A stretch of DNA of 64,000 nt from Nicotiana tabacum (GCF_000715075.1 NC_134102.1:101654501-101718500), one strand, 5' to 3'. Shown: positions 50,033-61,896, numbered from the stretch's first letter. A program made the numbers and translations. Notes: generated by a model not told the origin, from the letters alone.

Positions 50033-50360
50033 AAAATGAAATGTGGGCACGAGGTGCCGTGAGTAAATAATGAGGATATTGGCACATGAATTGTCCGTGC
50101 AGTTGTGATATGAATTGTGGGCACGAGGTGCTGTGGTTAAATGATAATGATATTTGGCACGTGAGTTATCCGTGCAGTTGTGATATGAAATTAGGGCACG
50201 AGGTGCCGTGAGTAAATAATGAGGATATTGGCACATGAATTGTCCGTGCAGTTGTGATATGAATTGTGGGCACGAGGTGCTGTGGTTAAATGATAATGAT
50301 ATTTGGCACGTGAGTTATCCGTGCAGTTGTGATATGAAATGAGGGCACGAGATGCCGTGG
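50033..50360. repeat. Tandem repeat of about 75 bp with dimeric order in the family C LTR
   Basis: Units begin GGGCACGAGGTGCCGTG and hold GGCACRTGARTTRTCCGTGCAGTTGTGATATGAA. Alternate units differ (AGTAAATAATGAGGATATT versus GTTAAATGATAATGATATTT), so the real period is a dimer of about 149 bp, present twice plus a partial copy. Alternate units carry CACGTG. Confidence 0.9.
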
Positions 50361-50429
50361 AAATATGAAAATGGGCTGTGAGACCCGTATATTTATGATT
50401 ATAAAACGAGGTGTCACATGGTGACTTTT

Positions 50430-50600
50430 TAATTGAAAGAATTATATTCAAAATATTTATTTGAAAGAATTTTTATGTAAAAGGTAAAATATGAAAGAAT
50501 TATATTTGAAAGGTAATTATTTGAGAAAATTATATTTGAAAGAGAGTTATTTGAAAGAATTTTATGTGAAAGACATTTATTTGAAGGATTTGATTTATTG
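50430..50600. repeat. 30-bp GAAAGAATTATATTT repeats in the family C LTR
   Basis: Units of TTGAAAGAATTATATTTGAAA with TATTTA spacers occur in tandem. The opposite-strand copy at 61360-61720 has more units. Confidence 0.8.
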
Positions 50601-51198
50601 TGTGTAATTGTATTTATTAATTATTAAGCGATATTAAGGGTATTCTTGTTGTCTGCTGTGCATATTACTGGTTATTTTATGTTGCCCTTATTGTTATCTG
50701 CTTCCTATTATTTTGCATATTATATTGCACAGGCTATTAGACTAGTGAGTGTCTTGACTGTACCTCGTCTCTACTCCACTGAGGTTAGTCTTGATACTTA
50801 CTGGGTACCGACCGTGGTGTACTCATACTACACTTCTGCACATTTTTATGCAGAGCCAGGTATTGGAGTTATTGGGCTTGAGAAGAGTTAAAGCGGGATC
50901 GTAAGGATTCAAAGTAGAGCTGCTTGGTCGTTGCAGTCCCTTGGAGTTTTTTCATTTCATTGTACTGTTAATTTTTAATCAAACAGTATTGTATATTCGG
51001 TCCTCGTGATCATTCCATGTATTCAGTTAGAGTTCGTGACTTAGTACTACCGGTCTTAGGAGGTTGTACATTCATATTTGTTCCGCTGTTAGTTTAGGTT
51101 ACTTATTTAATTAAAAAAATGGCTCCAAAAACGGCTTACCTAGTCTTAGAGACTAGGTGCTATCACGATGCCTGTGGTGGGATTTTTGGGTCGTGACA

Positions 51199-52063
51199 AT
51201 TCTCTTAACACTCAAGTCAACTTTATCAACCAGATTCAAATTCAAGTATCAACACATACGCCCCGCTGGCAGAAAAGTAACTCTCTATTCACATCATAAG
51301 GAACACACTTACATAGATTACTGCGTAGGATATAACCCACCTGCTTAGTCTCAAATTGGCATCTTGTTATACCCTTTCGCAGCCACAATTACTATGAAAT
51401 CACTTAATCTTTCTGAGTCCAAACTCATTAACCAGACACGAGAATTCAAATTGCCCCAAAATTTAACAACATGAAAGATCTTTCAAAACATTCACACTCG
51501 ATATTGTACGTCACATCAAAACGAAAATAAAGCACCCAATGGCCTTCCTTTACATTTTAAGGAAACATTTCTCGTCACATCTAAATCGTCTTAACACATC
51601 CCGCAGTTACATCATAATTATCACAAAGCCATTCTACCGCTCATCGAGCCACAAATTCCACTCGTAGGGATATTCCCGGACATACGAGTCCAAATGTACA
51701 GGTTACAACTGAAGCTACCGAGCCTAAGCTGCGGTCTAAACCTAGCCTTAAGTCCTCTAGACTGGCCCATCACCAGAACACGGAATACACATCTCAAACA
51801 TCATTCATGGAATCACAAGCCGGCAATGCACAACTGATACCGAGCGCTCATGTGCGCTTACGAATGTGTGGAGGGAATTCAAAGAGTTATGTTTCAAGCT
51901 GAATCAATTCCGCATGATAGAATACAAGAAAGTGAATTTTTTTCCTAAGGGTTCGGCAACCTCTTGAAGATAAGTACAGACGTCTCTGTACCGATCCGCA
52001 AGACTCTACTAAACCTGCTCATGACTCGTGAGACCTATGTCACCTAAAGCTCTGATACCAACT
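51199..52063 (-). other. LARD interior, 5' part with primer site, noncoding
   Basis: The primer-binding site reads TGGTATCAGAGCTTTAGG on the minus strand at 52060-52043, three bases from the LTR end at 52064. The remainder is leader-like noncoding DNA. Confidence 0.8.
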
Positions 52064-53399
52064 TGTCACGACCCAAAATCCCAACCTGTCGTGATGGCGC
52101 CTATCTCGATACTAGGCAAGCCGATAATCTCGATAAACCATAATTTCTCTTAAATTTGAAAATACAATAATTTAAAACAATACAAAATCCCATAAATACT
52201 GACACGAACACTACCCAAAACCTGGTGTCATTGAGTACATGATCATCTAATACAGAAACAAATCTGGAACATAAGGTCTATAATAGTCTAAGACCAAAAT
52301 ACAGTAAACAAGGAGATAGGGAAAGAGAGACAAGGTCTGCGAAATACGGCAGCTACCTCTGAATCTCCTGAAAATCGACTGCGCGAAACGATCAACACCC
52401 GCTATGTCCGGGAACACCTGGATCTGCACACGAAGTGCAGGGTGTAGTATGAGTACAACCAACTTAGCAAGTAACAATAATAACTAAGGAACTGAACATA
52501 ATGACGAGCTACACAGTTACAGTTCACTTTCAATAATTCCAGCAAAGAATAGACATGCTTTCAAATCCGGCAGTTTAAGTCAAATTAATTTTATACAGTT
52601 AAATTTCATATAATCCGGATACAAAATATTTCAGAAGATTTAACAACAATGGCAGATAGCAATTGTCACGCCCCAAAATTGAGGGGCGCGATCGGTGCTC
52701 ATCCGAGTGAACCCGACCGAGCAAGCCTGTTAGATTTCCTTCTATCCAAACTTATCCACGAATGAAGATAATACATATTTTCATTAACTAGACAAAACGT
52801 GATCATGTCTACAATTCCAATTCATTACCAATAGTTTCCATCATTTTAAAGTCTCAAATGGGACAAGTAATACAACCACAACATAACATATTTGACTTTC
52901 CCAGCACCAATACACAACCCGCACTATGTCTACGGAGCCTCTATAGATAAAGAAGAGTACAATGATAATGCCAGCAACAAGGCCCCGGCTATACCTCAAA
53001 CAGAATACACAAAGTACAAAAGATTCATGACCCCGAAATGAAGTGGGGCTCACCAAGTCAGCTGGGAAGAAGGTGCACTGCTATCACTGACCAATATCTC
53101 CTACTGTGGAACCACCTGCATCCATTGAAAGATGCAGCGCCCCCTGCAAAAGGGACGTTAGTACTGTCGAATAGTACTAGTATGTATAACTAAACACCCT
53201 CTCAATAGAATGACAAATAATACAAACAAGATTATCATAACATCAAATGAAGCTTTAATCAACATCAAACCTCAATTTAGGATCAAGACATTGTTCAAAT
53301 AAATTTCCATATCTCACATTGGGAGATTTTTAGTATCGATATACCATTGTCCACAATACCATTATTCACAATACCAGTACCACCGTACTCTTAGCACAG

Positions 53400-53625
53400 A
53401 GTCCGATCACGACCCGATCGGCTAGGCTGTCTCATTAGAGACATCAACCACAATTTATCCCAATATCAATACCACCGTCTTTAACACGGAGTCCGATCAC
53501 GACCCGATCGGCTAGGCTATCCATTAGGAACATCAACCATAATTACCATTTCAATTATAATTTCCAGCACAATTACCACCATGTGTGCGGCATGGTATCC
53601 GATCACGACCCGATCGGCTAGGTTA
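53400..53625. repeat. TCCGATCACGACCCGATCGG repeats in the family D LTR
   Basis: Three units begin near 53402, 53492 and 53598, each followed by CTAGG and an AGACATCAACC-type tail. The GATCNNGANCCGATC core is partly palindromic. Confidence 0.85.
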
Positions 53626-54719
53626 TCTTAATCGAGACATCAACCTTTTTATATCAATCATCGCATTTCATATTACTTTCACATCTTTTCATTTCATTGG
53701 CAATAATGGCCATAATTATAAGATCAATCTTGGCACGTTGGCCATATTCAGTATTTCCTGCTCACCTTTTCAATTTCAAATACATCATCATTAACAACAA
53801 CAAATACAATTCAAATCAAGGTGTGTAGTACACATGTGAGCAATTTAGAGTCTAAAGCACATAGAGATATTTCACAAAATTTGGCATAATAGCCTTCGTT
53901 TGAACTTGACTTGAAGTCGAAACATTATTAATGCACAACCATATTTTAACACATCCTCAATTGATAACATAACATGAATAAAGCATTTGAGATACTTGTC
54001 GAATATATATATATCGTTCTCACATTGAGAGATGTTTAGTATTGATATACCATTGTTCAACCCAATCTTACTCGGAATAACCAATTTTATAATGAACCAC
54101 TCGGGACTTACATATTTTTCATGAATATCATGTGATTCAATTCTAAGAGAAGAGTTTAGCCAACATACCTCAATTGAGCTTCCTTAAACTCTATAATGTT
54201 CCGGAATTCTTAGCAACTTCAATCTATTGTAGAAATATAACAAATTGAATCAAAATTAGGAAGATGATCATGGTTCTAGCTCACTTGAGCATTTTATCAA
54301 ACACTAAGTGTGCATAAGGTTTCAATGTCCTTTTTATGAAGGATTCCATCATCCCACAACCCAATCTTTACCATTTTTAACTCAACAATCTTCCTACACC
54401 CTTTGATAACACATGCATGTAAAATAAACAACTCTCATGTCCAAAAATTATCTTGCTAGTTATCCATTTTCAGAAGATTTCGAAATTAGGGTTTAGGGTG
54501 TAGAATCTTATCTCTAGGATGAAGACCTAGTGAGCTTCCCTTCTTAATCTTCCAAAACTTGAGCAAGAATTGAAAAATAATTATTGAAGAACACCTTCTC
54601 ACTCTAGGGCACTCTCTCTCACTCTAAAATATCATATTATGTCTCAAAAATAGCCCAAAGAGTGTATTTAATGAAATAGGGTCGGGTTTTAAAAACTCAA
54701 AAATGAAGCTCCGGAACAG

Positions 54720-54995
54720 GTTTTGCGGTTGCATATGCGACCGCATAATGGATATGCGGACCGCATAATGGTCGCATAATTGGTTACAAAATAGCCAAAA
54801 GAACTGTCTGTGTATGCGGTCACTATGCGGTCCGCATAACTATTATGCGGTCGCATAATGCACCGCATAACAGTTATGCGGTCGCATAGTTGACCGCATA
54901 GCTGCTTCCAGAATGGCCCTCTCCTGCTCACTTCTGCGGCCATTATACGGCTCGCAGAGTGATTATGCGGTCGCATAATAGACCGCATAAACGCA
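54720..54995. repeat. GCGGTCGC/GCGACCGC dyad array in the family D LTR
   Basis: About ten TATGCGGTCGCATAATG or TGCGACCGCATAATG units and half units occur at 15-40 bp spacing. Confidence 0.85.
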
Positions 54996-56399
54996 CTTTT
55001 CTGCCAAAAATTTTCCTTCACCTTCCCGTGCATTGTTCAGCCCAAAAAGTCCGAGCCGCGGCTCGCAAGCATTATGCGAAGAATTTCTACAATCCTCAAA
55101 CACGTAAACCTAGTCCGGCACCATGAAATATTATTTTCTTTGCCAATTTCACCGGGCTTTACACTTAAGAACTTCAAAATTTTCCGGGGTATTATATCAA
55201 TCAATTGCAATAACAAATGCAAAGCAAGTATAGCCTCTCAGGCAACAGTCACTCAACTCATTACTCGGATCTCATCCCTCAGCACTCACACTCAATGGGT
55301 ACCCGCGCTCACTGGGGGTGTACAGACTCCGGAGGGGCTCCTACAGCCCAAGTGCCATAATCTGCACGGACAACTCACGTGCTATAATATCCTGCACGGA
55401 CAACTCACATACTATAATATCCTTACCTAACCGACAGGCCCTCGGCCTTACTCAGTCCTCAACCTCTCTAGTCTCTCGGGCTCTCAGAAATCACAAAGAT
55501 CAGCCCAAACAAAGATAACATAATGCATCAACAAATATCAAGAAAGACTGAGGTATGATACGCAAGAAAAATCATGACTGAGCACAAGATAGAAATTAGC
55601 AAATAATTCAATAAGTACGTGCCCTCTGTAGGTCCCAACAGTACTATCAAATAGCCTAAGCATGATTTCTAACATGATTTATAGTCAAATTTCTTCAACA
55701 CATAGAGACCATATAGCTAACAACAAATTATTCAACTTTACAGTTTCACGGGATGAACCAAGTCATAATCCCCTCGGTGCACGCCCACACGCCCGTCACC
55801 TAGCATGTGCGTCACCTCCAAAATAATCACATGACACAAAATTCGGGGTTTCATACCCTCAGGACAAGATTTATAACTGTTACTTACCTCAGAGCGTGAA
55901 ATTCTTCACTCTGCTATGCCTTTGCCTCGCAAATCGGCCTCCGAATGCCTCGAATCTAGTCACAAATAATTCGTTTCAGTCAATAAAATTTATTAGAATT
56001 AATTCCTTAAGAAAATGCTAATTTTCCATAAAAATCCAAATTTTAGCTCAAAAATCGTCTGTGGGGCCCATGTCTTGTTACTCGACAAAAGTTACAAAAT
56101 CCGAAAGCCCATTCAACTACGAGTCTAACCATACCAATTTTATCCAAATCCGACCCCAACTCGACTCTCAAATCTTCAATTTAAACTAAGAGGGTTTTCA
56201 AACTTTTCCAACTTAATTCACCAATTATATGATAAAAACAACCATGGATTTGGGTAATTTAACTAATATTGAGTTAAGAACATTTACCCCGTTGTTTTTC
56301 TTGAAAAGCTCTCGAAAATCGCCTCTTCTCAAGCTCCAATCCGTCAAAAATTAAAAATGGGACGAAGTCCCATTTTTAGAACTTAAACTCTCTGTCCAG

Positions 56400-56625
56400 A
56401 CCTCTCTTCTTCGCGAACGCGACAGGTCCCTCGCGTTCACGAAGCACAAAATGTGCTTCCCAACATTTGCTCTTCGCGAACGCGAGATACTGCTTGCGAA
56501 CGCGATGCACAACCCAGCTCCTATTCGCGAACGCGAGACCCCCTCGCGAACACGAAGAGTAAATCCTGCCTGCCTGAAATTCCTCTTCACGAACGCGAGG
56601 GCCCACTCGCGAACGCGAAAGAGAA
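56400..56625. repeat. GCGAACGC/GCGTTCGC dyad array in the LARD 5' LTR
   Basis: It is the counterpart of 43625-43860 with several point differences, many at CpG positions. Confidence 0.85.
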
Positions 56626-57333
56626 AATCCGAAAAATGCAGCAACAGATATCAGCAATCTCACCAAGGCCACAAATGATCAGTTAACCATCCAAAACTCA
56701 CCCGAGCCCCTCGGGACCTCAACCAAATATACCAACAAGTCCTAAAACATCATACGAACTTAGTCGAACCCTCAAATCACCTAAAACAACGCTAAAACTA
56801 TGAATTACACCCCAATTCAAGCCTAATGAACTTTGAAATTTCTAAGTTCTACAAACGACTCCGGAACCTATCAAATCACGTCCGATTTACCTAAAATTTT
56901 GCGCATAAGTCATAAATGACATAATGGAGGTACTCAAATTTTCAGAATCGGGTTTCGACCTTGATATCAAAAAGTCAACCCCCCGGTCAAACTTCCCAAA
57001 AATTTAACTTTCGACATTTCAAGCCTAATTCCACTACGGACCTCCAAATAATATTCCGGATACGCTCCTAAGCCCAAAATTACCATACAGAGCTATTGGA
57101 ATCATCAAAATTCAAATCCATGGTCGTTTACACATAGGTCCATATCCAGTCCACTTTTCTAACTTAAATTTTCGAACATGAAAATTCATTCTTCCAAGCT
57201 AACTCTGAAATACCTTAAAACCAAAACCGACAATTCACACAAGTCATAATACCTCGTAGGAAGTTATTCAAGACTTCAAATAGTTGAAAGGAGCGTAAAT
57301 GCTCAAAACGACCGGTCGGGTCGTTACACAAAA

Positions 57334-57537
57334 GAACCAAGATCACACCAAAAATCCAAACACGTTCTACGAAGGTATCATTTGATAAGAGAGATCATTG
57401 AACGTAGAGACGTTGAGATTCAAAAAGTTGATGGAAAGGAAAATGTTGCAGACCCATTCACTAAAGCTCTTGGAGCAAAGGAGTTTGACAAGCACACGTG
57501 GAAATTGGGAATGAAATACAAGAGCAATTGGCTCTAG
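57334..57537 (+). pseudogene. RNase H tail of copia element 2, after the LARD
   Basis: The frame resumes with KHVLRRYHLIREIIERRD, then DGKENVADPFTKAL and ends with NWL and TAG at 57535. These are the C-terminal landmarks of copia RNase H. A purine tract and the 3' LTR follow. Confidence 0.9.
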
Positions 57538-57551
57538 TGCAAGTGGGAGAT

Positions 57552-59724
57552 TGTTAGGGATATATTAAATATGCCCTAGATCCAATCTCATATTTGATAA
57601 CTTGAACATATTTTTGTGAATGTTATTTGATATAAAAATATATATGGCATTTGATATTTATTTATCATTATTATTATTAATTGCTTGATTAATTTAATAA
57701 GGTCCTTGATTAAATTTTGAGACTTGTCATCATGATGAAATCATGATAATGAGAGTAAAGTCTCTTACAATTTAACTTAAATTTTGTTCTTGATCATAAG
57801 ATTATTAATTTGGACATTAGTAATCTGGTTAGATCAATATTTATGTGATCGTCTTTATGGGATAAAGATTAGTTGATCTCATTAACTAAATAACATAAAT
57901 AGATGATGCATATAGAGATATGATCATTGAAACGATTCATTGGATAATTCCTAATGATTAGAATTACCATAAACTGTCAATAAGATATTCTCTTGAAGAA
58001 TGTGATGTAAGAGTTTCCTTTGACCTGATATCATTAAAGTAATTGACAAGTTATTTATTATGCTTTGATACAAGACACCTATGACCCTAGGGCGATAGTT
58101 GAAAGGATATTGGGTACGATTAAATATTTGTAGAATTAGTGATTGATCAAGATGGAATCTGTCAACTCTTGGTAATGAGTTTAAGCTCCATGTTGTCATA
58201 AATTATAACCGACCAAATTAAGACCTTGGCAAGAGCGATTGAATGAAAGAAGAAAAGAGTTTCTTAGGTCATTTAATAGTCGATTATTTTTGACATGAAC
58301 ACATAGTCGGCCGCCTATTAGGATTTGACAGTTGAACCATATCCTAGGGTGACGCAGAGCTATAAGGACACAAGGAATTAATACATTATTCTTCTACAGG
58401 TTTTTGAGAGTAAATTGTATACTTCATACTATCCGGTCGTTAGGAGTGTTGCTAGACGCCACCCTTGATTAGAATATTGATGTGGTCAATTTACTACCTG
58501 TTTAGTATTGAACCTATGGGGTCGCACACTAACGAGTGTTCCGATCTTTGCTAAAGGATTAATTACTTTATTATTTGTTAATTAAATTAAAGAACTTAAT
58601 TAATCAAATAAATTTAGTTATTAATCCAAATGAAATATTATTATATTCTTTGCTAGCACAGAGGATATAATTAATATTGTGGACAAGTTGAAATTTTCTA
58701 TTTTAAATAAGAAAATTAAATTACATCTCTTGGTTGATATATATATATATATATATAGAATTTAATTTAAAATTGAATTCCATAAATGAGTTGCATGTTT
58801 TTATTTTAAATTGTTGACTAATTTGTAGAATTGAATTCTATAAATGAGTTACATGTTTTTATTTTAAAATGTTGACTAATTTGTAGAATTCAATTTAGAA
58901 TTGAATTCCATAAATGAGTTACATGTTTTTATTTTAAAATATTGACTAAGTTATAGAATTCAATTTAGAATTGAATTCCATAAATGAGTTACATATTTTT
59001 ATTTTGAAAGTATGACTAAGTTGTAGAATTCAATTTAGAATTGAATTCCATAAATGAGTTACATGTTTTTATTTTAAAATGTTGACTAAGTTATAGAATT
59101 CAATTTAGAATTGAATTTCATAAATGAGTTACATATTTTTATTTTAAAAGTATGACTAAATTGTAGAATTCAATTTAGAATTGAATTCCATAAATGAGTT
59201 ACATATTTTTTAAATATTTACCATAAAAGCATGTGATTTGTATTTTTCAATGAAAATTATGTGTATATATATGTGTGAGTCCTAATTAAGAATAAGGAAG
59301 ATATAGATCTTATACATATTGTAAAGTCATGTAAAAACCAAGAGAGTTATTCTTGAGAAGAAAATTGTTTTGAGAAAGTAATAATGCAATACAAAGCTAA
59401 GATAGAAAATACTAGTACAAGAAAATTATTTCTTGTTCTTCTACCTATGAGTTGAGATTTTTGAGAAAAATTTCAACACAATATTTTTATTCAATTTGTT
59501 CGCGGGATTTTATTGATCAAAGAGTTGATAGTAAGGATCAGTCTCGGTGTGGATACGCATAGAATCTTCGCACTATCGGAGAAATTTAAAACGAGACTCT
59601 CTTCACTAGGTACGTCTTAGATCCGATCTTTGACATGCAAAATAAATTTTAAACACAAAAAGTTCTGTCTAGGATTGTTATTATCTTCCGCTGCGTGTTA
59701 TGAACGCTTCTACGCAATCCTATG
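57552..59724 (+). repeat. 3' LTR of copia element 2
   Basis: It is uninterrupted, 2173 bp, homologous to the interrupted 5' LTR. About seven 70-bp tandem units lie at 58757-59215. The last bases read CCTATG where the 5' LTR has CCTACA, so the CA end has decayed. Confidence 0.9.
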
Positions 59725-59729
59725 GTGCA

Positions 59730-59777
59730 AACAAATGAGGCCTGAGGGTATTAGACTATCCAGGTACCACAAGGTTA
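59730..59777. mobile_element. Right arm of the split TIR element
   Basis: It ends ATCCAGGTACCACAAGGTTA, the inverse of the left end at 31624, and is followed by TTA. Only about 48 bases lie between the copia target duplication and the end. Confidence 0.75.
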
Positions 59778-59780
59778 TTA

Positions 59781-60242
59781 TAATAAGATATCTTTACAGA
59801 GGAAAAGAAAGAGCATCAATTTTACTGCTAAAAATCTGGTAAGGAAGAATATTAAGTACGTAAGTTACAATTCTTATGGCAGAATTCAATTAACTGGACC
59901 TTTTCTTTTTTCTAAGGAAAGCCTTTTATTGATAAACAGAAACAAAACTATTACAGTAGAAGGTACTGAACGAAAAGTTACAGTCCCTTTGTAGGTTTTT
60001 GAAAGAAGTGTATCGGACATTCTGACTATAGAAAAAGCCTTCCTGCCTAATTTTTGTTAAGATTTTTCTTTTCTCTCTTTGCAGAACTTTTGATCAACCA
60101 TGCTTTTCTATGTCAGGCAAATGATAGATTTTTAAAGGAGGATGACCTCGAAAATTCAGTTTTCTACTTTAGGCCTTAACCATTTAAGACACAATCTTCA
60201 ATGTGTGCGCGCCTGAATTTTTCTTTTTTCTTGACAGGTAGG
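59781..60242. other. Noncoding flank
   Basis: No gene or element is recognised. T-rich CTTTTCTTTTTTC patches are present. Confidence 0.4.
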
Positions 60243-60717
60243 GCTGTCTAATGGTACGGTATTACCGGTACCCGTACAGAACCGTATTGATACCGATGCT
60301 GTACCGTATCGCTCCGGTGGTTGGGTAGGGGTGAAAAATTTGGGGTGGAGGGTAAGGGTAATAGTAGGGTACCCGATTTAGTACCCTTAAGACCGTACCA
60401 GTACCACACCTGTACCGGTACCCAATATTTTTTTTTTTTTAAATCTAGCATTTTTTGTACAAAAGAATTTTCTGGGGTATATTATCTAACTATTTCTAGT
60501 ATGTTGATTTATTAGCTGGAATTTCGATGTTATTTTTTGAGTATAAACAAAAAGAAGATTATAAAGATGCTATTAAAATAAGGTTGACAAATTTTAATTT
60601 TTTCTCCTATTCCTGTTATTTACATTATTGTTGTTGTTTTACATCCTCAAATAAAAGTTATTGGTGCAAAAACACTTATTGAAATAATTTATTTTAATTT
60701 AGAAATAGAACCAACTC
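60243..60717. mobile_element. Terminus of a second hAT-like element with GGTAC subterminal repeats
   Basis: GGGCTGTCTAATGGTACGGTA resembles the hAT end at 61952 (GGCTGTCCAACGGGAC). It is followed by many GGTACC/GTACCG motifs to about 60425. The other end is not seen and may lie beyond the LTR inserted at 60718. Confidence 0.5.
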
Positions 60718-61359
60718 TGTCACGACCCAAAATCCCACCACATGCGTCGTGATGGCACCTAGTCTCTAAGACTAGGTGAGCCGATTTCAATTATATTTTG
60801 AAGCCATATTTTTTTTTGAATTAAATAAATAATCAAAGCTAACAGCGGAACAAACATGAATATACAACCTTCCAACACTGGTAGTACTGAGTCACGAACT
60901 CTAACTGAATACATGGAATGATCACGAGTACCGAATATACAATATTGTTTGATTAAAAACTAACAGTACAATGAAATGAAAAGACTCCAAGGGACTGCGA
61001 CGACCAAGCAACTTTACCTTGAATCCTTACGATCCCTCTTTAACTCTGCTCAAGTCCGATATCTCCAATACCTGGCTCTGCACAAAAATGTACAGAAGTG
61101 TAGTATGAGTAAACCACGGTCGGTACCCAGTAAGTATCAAGACTAACCTCAGAGGAATAGTGACGAGGTATAGTCGAGACACTCACTAGTCAAATAACAT
61201 GTGCAATATAGCATGCAAAATAATAGAAAACAAATAGCAGTAATAACAACATCAATCAACTAGTGATTTAAACAGTAAGGTAACAGGAACACCATAACTA
61301 TTGCTCAAATGAGTAATAAACACAGGTACAACTAATTAATCAGGTCCTTCAGAATATAC

Positions 61360-61720
61360 ATCTTTTATCTAAGTTATTCAATAAAAATTTCTGGAATATA
61401 ATCCTTTTCAATAAATATATTTCCGAATATCATTCTTTCAAGTAAATATCTTTCAAATATAATTCTTTCAAGTAAATACCTTTCGAATATAATTCTTTCA
61501 AGTAAATATCTTTATAATATAATTATTTCAAATAAATATCTTTCTAATATAATTCTTTCGAATAAATATTCTTCAAATATACTTCTTTAAAGTAAATATC
61601 TTTATAATATAATTCTTTCAAATAAATATCTTTCTAATATAAATCTTTCGAATAAATATCTTTCAAATATACTTCTTTCAAGTAAATATCTTTATAATAT
61701 AATTCTCTCAAATAAAAGTC
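61360..61720. repeat. 30-bp tandem repeats (TAATTCTTTCAAGTAAATATCTTT)
   Basis: About eleven to twelve units of AATATAATTCTTTCAAGTAAATATCTTTC-type sequence, the inverse of the GAAAGAATTATATTT repeats at 50430-50600 but in higher number. Confidence 0.85.
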
Positions 61721-61826
61721 ACCATGTGACGCCTCATTTAACTTTCCTGGCGTGAGAAATACATTCAACATATCACATTAAATGGCACGCCAATACCTTC
61801 GTGCACTTATCTCATTCTCACTCACA

Positions 61827-61896
<70 letters not shown>
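61827..61896. repeat. Compound (AT)n(GT)n microsatellite
   Basis: About 11 AT units are followed by about 24 GT units, the same composition as the one at 33727. Confidence 0.95.

Larger units (their letters stand above)
47590..51198 (+). mobile_element. Solo LTR, family C (3.6 kb), in the LARD interior; target duplication ATTCT
   Basis: It starts TGTAACGACCCGAC and ends TTTGGGTCGTGACA, flanked by ATTCT at 47585-47589 and 51199-51203. There is no primer site, purine tract or coding frame. A second copy in the opposite direction starts at 60718. The region at about 48470-48560 (GGGGTGTTTTTCTGAGG, repeated TTTTAGAGAGAG) looks like a transcript start region. Confidence 0.88.
52664..55196 (-). 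mobile_element. Solo LTR, family D (2.5 kb), in the LARD 5' LTR
   Basis: It starts TGTCACGCCCCAAAAT and ends TTCCGGGGTATTATA, flanked by GCAAT (52659-52663) and TCAAT (55197-55201). The sister LTR at about 42396 reads through the empty site. On the minus strand a start-like region follows the dyad array (ACCCGACCCTATTTCATTAAATACAC, then GAGTGAGAGAGAG), similar to family C. No coding capacity. Confidence 0.85.
41799..57328 (-). mobile_element. Non-autonomous LARD-type LTR element (family B), target duplication CAAAA
   Basis: The element lies inside the RNase H region of copia 2, flanked by CAAAA (41794-41798 and 57329-57333). Its LTRs are 41799-44551 (3') and 52064-57328 (5', interrupted). 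A primer site TGGTATCAGAGC (minus, 52060-52049) and a purine tract AAGTGGGGGAGAT (minus, 44564-44552) are next to the right LTRs. That proves LTR-element structure and minus orientation. After removing nested inserts the interior is about 3.9 kb and encodes no gag or pol, so it must rely on proteins from another element. Ends are TGTCACGACCC and GGGTCGTTACA on the plus strand. Confidence 0.9.
52064..57328 (-). repeat. 5' LTR of the LARD, interrupted by a solo LTR
   Basis: It matches 41799-44551 apart from the 2533-bp insert at 52664-55196. Net length is about 2.73 kb. Its outer end GGGTCGTTACA abuts CAAAA. Confidence 0.9.

Noticed and set aside
50646..50891. 81-residue hydrophobic frame in solo LTR C
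   Set aside because: Its inverse-copy counterpart at about 61000-61200 is not conserved as a frame; noncoding LTR.
36499..54995. CRISPR-like repeat-spacer pattern of the dyad arrays
   Set aside because: This is plant nuclear DNA, units are short and irregular, spacers are not unique foreign sequence, and no cas genes exist.
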